From an uncultured Clostridia bacterium (lineage in GTDB: Bacteria; Bacillota; Clostridia; Oscillospirales; Oscillospiraceae), in assembly GCA_938049125.1 (NCBI GenBank), contig CALICR010000091.1:1-10256 (forward strand): a DNA stretch of 10,256 nucleotides. The letters are read 5' to 3'. Of this stretch, positions 6,815 to 10,256 are shown one piece after another (position 1 is the first letter of the stretch; the number at the start of each line of letters is the position of its first letter). The notes below the pieces were generated by a model. The model was not told where the DNA came from, did not search any database, and saw only the letters and a program-made list of their open reading frames with translations. A program made the position numbers and the translations under genes.

Positions 6815-6843
6815 ATTCTATCACAGATTTCCCCATTTGTGAA
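6815..6843 (-). promoter_or_regulatory. Predicted sigma-A promoter of the lipoprotein-to-recX operon
   Basis: On the minus strand, TTCACA (6843-6838) is followed by a 17-base spacer and TAGAAT (6820-6815). The three bases before the -10 box are TGA, an extended -10 feature. Each hexamer differs from consensus (TTGACA, TATAAT) at one position. Transcription would start near 6808, giving a 5' leader of about 24 bases that carries the AGGAGG site. This is the only gap between genes in the window large enough for a promoter. Confidence 0.72.
6821..6842. repeat. Imperfect inverted repeat in the promoter spacer (candidate operator)
   Basis: On the plus strand the sequence is TCACAGAT-N6-ATTTGTGA, two 8-base arms matching at 7 of 8 positions around a 6-base centre. 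The repeat covers the whole 17-base spacer and five bases of the -35 box and abuts the -10 box, so a bound protein would block RNA polymerase. It could be an operator for an unidentified dimeric repressor, or chance in a short AT-richer gap. OmpR-type regulators usually prefer direct repeats, so the adjacent regulator is not the obvious binder. Confidence 0.4.
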
Positions 6844-6851
6844 CTGGGGAA
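6829..6851 (-). other. Short hairpin downstream of the dnaE stop
   Basis: TTCCCCA (6851-6845 on the minus strand) can pair with TGGGGAA (6835-6829) in a 7-bp stem with a 9-base loop, starting 4 bases after the dnaE stop. No T-run follows, so it is not a standard intrinsic terminator. It may be a weak terminator or 3'-end stabiliser of the dnaE transcript, and it overlaps the promoter of the next gene. Confidence 0.4.
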
Positions 6852-6855
6852 CGCG

Positions 6856-9800
6856 TCATTTCTGCACCACATTCTCATCGCCCAGCAGCCGCCGGAGCTC
6901 CTCGACCATCACGGACTGGACCTCGCAGGCTGCGCCGCGGCGGACGCCGGTGGCCGCAAAGTAGAGCACCGTCTTCGTCTTCCCGGGGAACATGGAGAGG
7001 ATGGCACGGACCTTGCGGCACACGGTCCCCTCCTCGCTGGGGAGCTTCAAATAGAGCGTCCCGCTCTTCTGCGGCGGCGCGCCCGCCGGGGCGTCCGGCG
7101 CATCGGTCTGGAGCAGCTGCACGCCATTCAGAATGAGCTGCGGCTCCTTCTCCTCGCGGACGGAGATGCGGCCCTGCAGAATCACCGCCGTGCCCTCCCG
7201 GAGGAGGCTGCCGTACTGGCGTAGCGTCTGGGAGAAGGCCATGCACTCCATGACACCCGTGTCGTCCTCCACGGTGACGTAGGCCATCACCGTGTTGCTG
7301 CGGGTCGTCTTCTGGCGGACCTTCTGGACGATTCCGGCCACGGAAACGGTCTGCTCGTCCCGGAAGCGGCCGTCCTCCTCGCTGAGGCTGCCCAAAATCT
7401 CGCCCAGAGAGGCAATGTTCCGCCCCTGAAGCAGCGGGCGGTAGTCATCCATGGGATGGCCCGAGAGGTAGAGGCCCGTGGTCTCCTTCTCCATGGCCAT
7501 GAGATCCCCGCGGGACAGCTCCGGAATGTTGGGCACGGCGATGTCCGGCGCGTGCTGCGCCTCGCCGAGGTCAAAGAGGCCGATCTGGCCGTCCACATTC
7601 TGGCGGCGGCGTTCCGCCACCGCGTCCATGACCATCTCATAAATTTGCAGCAGCTGGGACCGGCGCAGGCCGAAGCAGTCCAGGGCCCCGCATTTGATGA
7701 GGCTGTCCATGGCCCGCTTGTTGAGGTCCATGGAAGCCGTGCGCTCACAGAGGTCCTCCAGCGACCGGAAGGGGCCGCCCTGCTCCCGCTCCTGCACCAC
7801 CTGGCGGACCAGGCCGCGGCCCACGTTGCGGACGGCGGCGAGGCCGAAGCGAATGCCCTTCTCCACCGGGGTGAAGTTGTGCTCCGACTCGTTGATGTCC
7901 GGCGGCAGCAGGGCGATGCCAAGCTCCTTGCAGGCCGCGAGGTAGGAGGCGATCTTCCCGGCGCTGTCCTGCACGGACGTCATGAGCGCCGCCATGTACT
8001 CCTTGGGAAAATGGCACTTGAGGTAGGCCGTGTCGTAGGCCACCTTGGCGTAGCAGACGGCGTGGGCCTTGTTGAAGGCGTAGTTGGCAAAGTCGAGAAT
8101 TTCGTCGTAGAGCGTCTGGGCGTCCTCCTCCCGGACACCGTTTTTCACCGCGCCGGGGATGCCGCGCTCCGCGTCGCCGTAGACGAAGGTCTTCCGCTCC
8201 GCGACGATGACGGCCTGCTTCTTCTTGGAGATGGCCCTTCGCATATTGTCGGCCTGGCCCAGGGTGTAGCCGCCGAGGCGGCGGAAGATCTCAATGACCT
8301 GCTCTTGGTATACGATGCACCCGTAGGTGACGGATAGGATCGGCTCCAGCAGCGGCGTGCGGTAGGTGATGCGCCGCGGGTCCAGCTTATTGGCGATGAA
8401 CTTGGGGATGGATTCCATGGGGCCCGGGCGGTAGAGCGCCACGATAGCCGTCAGGTCCTCAATGGAGCCGGGCTTCATCTGGACGCAGACGCCGGTCATG
8501 CCCGCAGACTCCATCTGAAACACGCCGGAGGTCCGGCCGTCGCCCAGCATCTTATAGGTCTCCGGGTCCGTGTCCGCCACGTTTTTCATGGAAAAGTCCG
8601 GCAGGCGGCGGCGAATTTCCCGCTCCGCCTCCTGGATGACCGTGAGGTTCCGGAGGCCCAGGAAGTCCATCTTGAGGAGGCCCAGCTCCTCGATGGTGGT
8701 CATGGTGAACTGGGTGACGACGGTGTCGTCGTTCCGGGAGAGGGGCACATAGTCGTAGACGGGCCGCTCGGTGATGACGACGCCGGCGGCGTGGGTCGAG
8801 GTGTTGCGCGGCATACCCTCCAGGGCCCGCGCCGCGTCCACCAGGGAGCGGATGCGCGCGTCGCCGTCGTATTTCTCTTTCAGCTGAGGCGAGACCTTCA
8901 GCGCCTCGTCCAGCGTCATGTGGGGCGTCGAAGGGATGAGCTTCGCCACCACGTCCGTCTCGGCATAGGAGAAGTTCATGGCCCGGCCCACGTCCCGGAT
9001 GGCCGCCCGGGCGGCCAGGGTGCCGAAGGTGACGATCTGGGCCACATGGTCCGCGCCGTATTTGCGCATGACGTAGTCGATGACCTCGCCCCGGCGTTCC
9101 TGGCAGAAATCCGTGTCGAAATCCGGCATGGAGACCCGCTCCGGGTTCAGGAAGCGCTCGAAAATGAGCGCGTACTTCATGGGGTCGATCTCGGTGATGT
9201 GGAGGCAGTAGGCCGCGATGGACGCCGCGCCGGAGCCGCGCCCCGGGCCCACCGGGATGCCCTGCTCCTTGGCGTAGCGGATAAAGTCCCAGACGATGAG
9301 GTAGTAGTTCACATACCCCATACGGCTGATGACGCCAATCTCGTAGTTCAGCCGCTCGAGGTAGGCGGGCGGCTCGTCCGGGTAGCGCTCCCGGAAGCCC
9401 TTCATGCAGAGCGACCGGAAATAGTCCTCGTTCGTGACGCCCTCGGGCACATGAAAGGCCGGGAGGTGGTACTGGTTGAAGACGAATTCCACGTTGCAGC
9501 GCTCCGCGATGCGCACCGTGTTCTCGAAGGCCTCGGGCACGTTCGGGAACAGCTCCCGCATCTCCGCCTCGGACTTGACGTAGAACTCCTCGGTCTCGAA
9601 TTTCATCCGGCCGGGGTCGTCCACGGTCTTGCCCGTCTGGATGCAGAGGAGCACGTCCTGGATGCGGCTGTCCGCCTTGGTCAGGTAGTGGGCGTCGTTC
9701 GTGGCCACCAGGGGCAGCGACAGGTCCCGGGCGAGGCGCAGCAGCCCCGCGTTGACGGTCCGCTGAGCCTCGATGCCGTGGTCCTGAAGCTCGAGGTAGA

Positions 9801-10256
9801 AACGGTCCTCGCCGAAGATGGCGGAGAGGGTCTCCGCCTCCCGCTTCGCGCCCTCGTAGTCGCCCTGGGCAAGCTTCCGGGGGATGGCACCCGCCAGGCA
9901 GGCCGAAAGGGCGATGAGGCCCTCGGAGTGGGCGCGCAGCAGCTCAAGGTCCACCCGGGGGCGGTTATAGAAGCCATGGAGGAAGGCCATGGAGACCATG
10001 TAGCTGAGGTTGCGGTAGCCCGTCTCGTTCTCGCAGAGGAGCACGAGGTGGTGGGCCTCGTTGTCGATGCCGTGAACGCGATCCGCCATGGTCCGGGGCG
10101 CGACATAGACCTCACAGCCGATGATGGGCTTGATGCCCGCGGCCTTGGCGGCCCGGTAGAAGTCGATGACGCCGTACATGACGCCGTGGTCCGTGATGGC
10201 CACGGCGTCCTGGCCAAGGGCCTTGACGCGGTCGATCAGCCCGCCGATGCGGCAGG
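6856..10256 (-). CDS. dnaE: DNA polymerase III subunit alpha, DnaE type (partial, N-terminus off the right edge)
   Basis: This is a C-family replicative DNA polymerase. The visible 1132 residues start at CRIGGLIDRVKALG; probably 25-35 N-terminal residues, with the first PHP HxH motif, are missing. Numbered from the first visible residue, the PHP domain (to about 270) shows ITDHG (H23), GCEVY (E48), HHLVLLCEN, SACLAG (C119) and TNDAHY (D187, H189). The palm has GPGRGSG and the catalytic pair in MPDFDTDF (D380, D382), plus the third aspartate in KMDFLGL (D530). A helix-hairpin-helix region lies near 803-859, a beta-clamp motif QIGLF at 890-894, and an OB fold near 968-1047 (VSVAGIVQKVRQK to LILNGVQLL). 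The last 65 residues or so form the small C-terminal domain that starts LYLKLPS. It is DnaE rather than PolC because the PHP domain is N-terminal, not split by an exonuclease insert, and the OB fold is C-terminal. No frameshift is seen. The stop is 71 bases before the lipoprotein gene. Confidence 0.97.
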   Translation of the reverse strand, partial: CRIGGLIDRVKALGQDAVAITDHGVMYGVIDFYRAAKAAGIKPIIGCEVYVAPRTMADRVHGIDNEAHHLVLLCENETGYRNLSYMVSMAFLHGFYNRPRVDLELLRAHSEGLIALSACLAGAIPRKLAQGDYEGAKREAETLSAIFGEDRFYLELQDHGIEAQRTVNAGLLRLARDLSLPLVATNDAHYLTKADSRIQDVLLCIQTGKTVDDPGRMKFETEEFYVKSEAEMRELFPNVPEAFENTVRIAERCNVEFVFNQYHLPAFHVPEGVTNEDYFRSLCMKGFRERYPDEPPAYLERLNYEIGVISRMGYVNYYLIVWDFIRYAKEQGIPVGPGRGSGAASIAAYCLHITEIDPMKYALIFERFLNPERVSMPDFDTDFCQERRGEVIDYVMRKYGADHVAQIVTFGTLAARAAIRDVGRAMNFSYAETDVVAKLIPSTPHMTLDEALKVSPQLKEKYDGDARIRSLVDAARALEGMPRNTSTHAAGVVITERPVYDYVPLSRNDDTVVTQFTMTTIEELGLLKMDFLGLRNLTVIQEAEREIRRRLPDFSMKNVADTDPETYKMLGDGRTSGVFQMESAGMTGVCVQMKPGSIEDLTAIVALYRPGPMESIPKFIANKLDPRRITYRTPLLEPILSVTYGCIVYQEQVIEIFRRLGGYTLGQADNMRRAISKKKQAVIVAERKTFVYGDAERGIPGAVKNGVREEDAQTLYDEILDFANYAFNKAHAVCYAKVAYDTAYLKCHFPKEYMAALMTSVQDSAGKIASYLAACKELGIALLPPDINESEHNFTPVEKGIRFGLAAVRNVGRGLVRQVVQEREQGGPFRSLEDLCERTASMDLNKRAMDSLIKCGALDCFGLRRSQLLQIYEMVMDAVAERRRQNVDGQIGLFDLGEAQHAPDIAVPNIPELSRGDLMAMEKETTGLYLSGHPMDDYRPLLQGRNIASLGEILGSLSEEDGRFRDEQTVSVAGIVQKVRQKTTRSNTVMAYVTVEDDTGVMECMAFSQTLRQYGSLLREGTAVILQGRISVREEKEPQLILNGVQLLQTDAPDAPAGAPPQKSGTLYLKLPSEEGTVCRKVRAILSMFPGKTKTVLYFAATGVRRGAACEVQSVMVEELRRLLGDENVVQK

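Noticed and set aside
6829..6851. Intrinsic terminator after dnaE
   Set aside because: The 7-bp stem has a 9-base loop and no T-run follows on the minus strand. It is listed only as a hairpin.
6841..6853. LexA-like site near the operon promoter (GTTC-N4-GTTC on the minus strand)
   Set aside because: The two GTTC units are in direct orientation, whereas the Gram-positive LexA box needs GAAC-N4-GTTC in inverted orientation.
7287..7922. Second-frame minus-strand open frames inside dnaE (also 6875-7246, 7745-8017, 9681-10217)
   Set aside because: They are out-of-frame shadows of dnaE with Arg/Ser/Pro-rich composition and no motifs; dnaE is continuous through them.
1..10256. Mobile elements, CRISPR arrays, tRNA or rRNA genes, phage or defence genes
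   Set aside because: No transposase or integrase motifs, no regularly spaced repeats and no RNA-gene-like stretches were seen. Coding density is nearly complete with housekeeping and regulatory genes of uniform composition.

Overview
This window is a compact, GC-rich bacterial chromosome segment. Every gene I can support lies on the minus strand, so it reads from right to left. Gene content and style point to a Gram-positive Firmicute of the class Clostridia, most likely a GC-rich gut Oscillospiraceae-type lineage. The reasons are strong AGGAGG-like ribosome binding sites, a DUF1385 (YqhQ-type) membrane protein directly upstream of prmC, an OmpR/HAMP-kinase pair and a DnaE with a well-kept PHP domain. 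The genus is an inference from style, not from a marker. Both ends cut genes: dnaE lacks its first few dozen codons at the right edge, and recX lacks its C-terminal part at the left edge.

Layout in transcription order: (1) dnaE, replicative DNA polymerase III alpha subunit, 10256-6856. (2) A 71-base gap, 6855-6785, the only real intergenic space. It holds a good sigma-A-like promoter, an imperfect inverted repeat filling its spacer, and a short hairpin just after the dnaE stop. (3) A lipoprotein with DxDxDG (FG-GAP/VCBS-like) repeats, 6784-5435. (4) An OmpR-type response regulator, 5423-4737. (5) Its HAMP sensor histidine kinase with an extracytoplasmic domain, 4749-3265. (6) A DUF1385 membrane protein, 3258-2296. 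(7) prmC, release-factor glutamine methyltransferase, 2302-1409. (8) recA, 1434-337. (9) recX, 347 to beyond the left edge.

Genes 3 to 9 are spaced by +11, -13, +6, -7, -26 and -11 bases. They therefore look like one polycistronic unit driven by the promoter at about 6815-6843, with translational coupling at four junctions. The lipoprotein, regulator and kinase probably form an envelope-sensing module. PrmC modifies peptide-chain release factors. RecA and RecX are the recombinase and its modulator. The unusual point is that recA has no visible room for a promoter of its own and sits at the far end of a surface-sensing operon. I saw no mobile elements, CRISPR, tRNA, rRNA or phage genes, and nothing that looks like an undescribed defence or biosynthetic system. 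The most open questions are the lipoprotein/two-component trio, the DUF1385 protein, and how recA is controlled.
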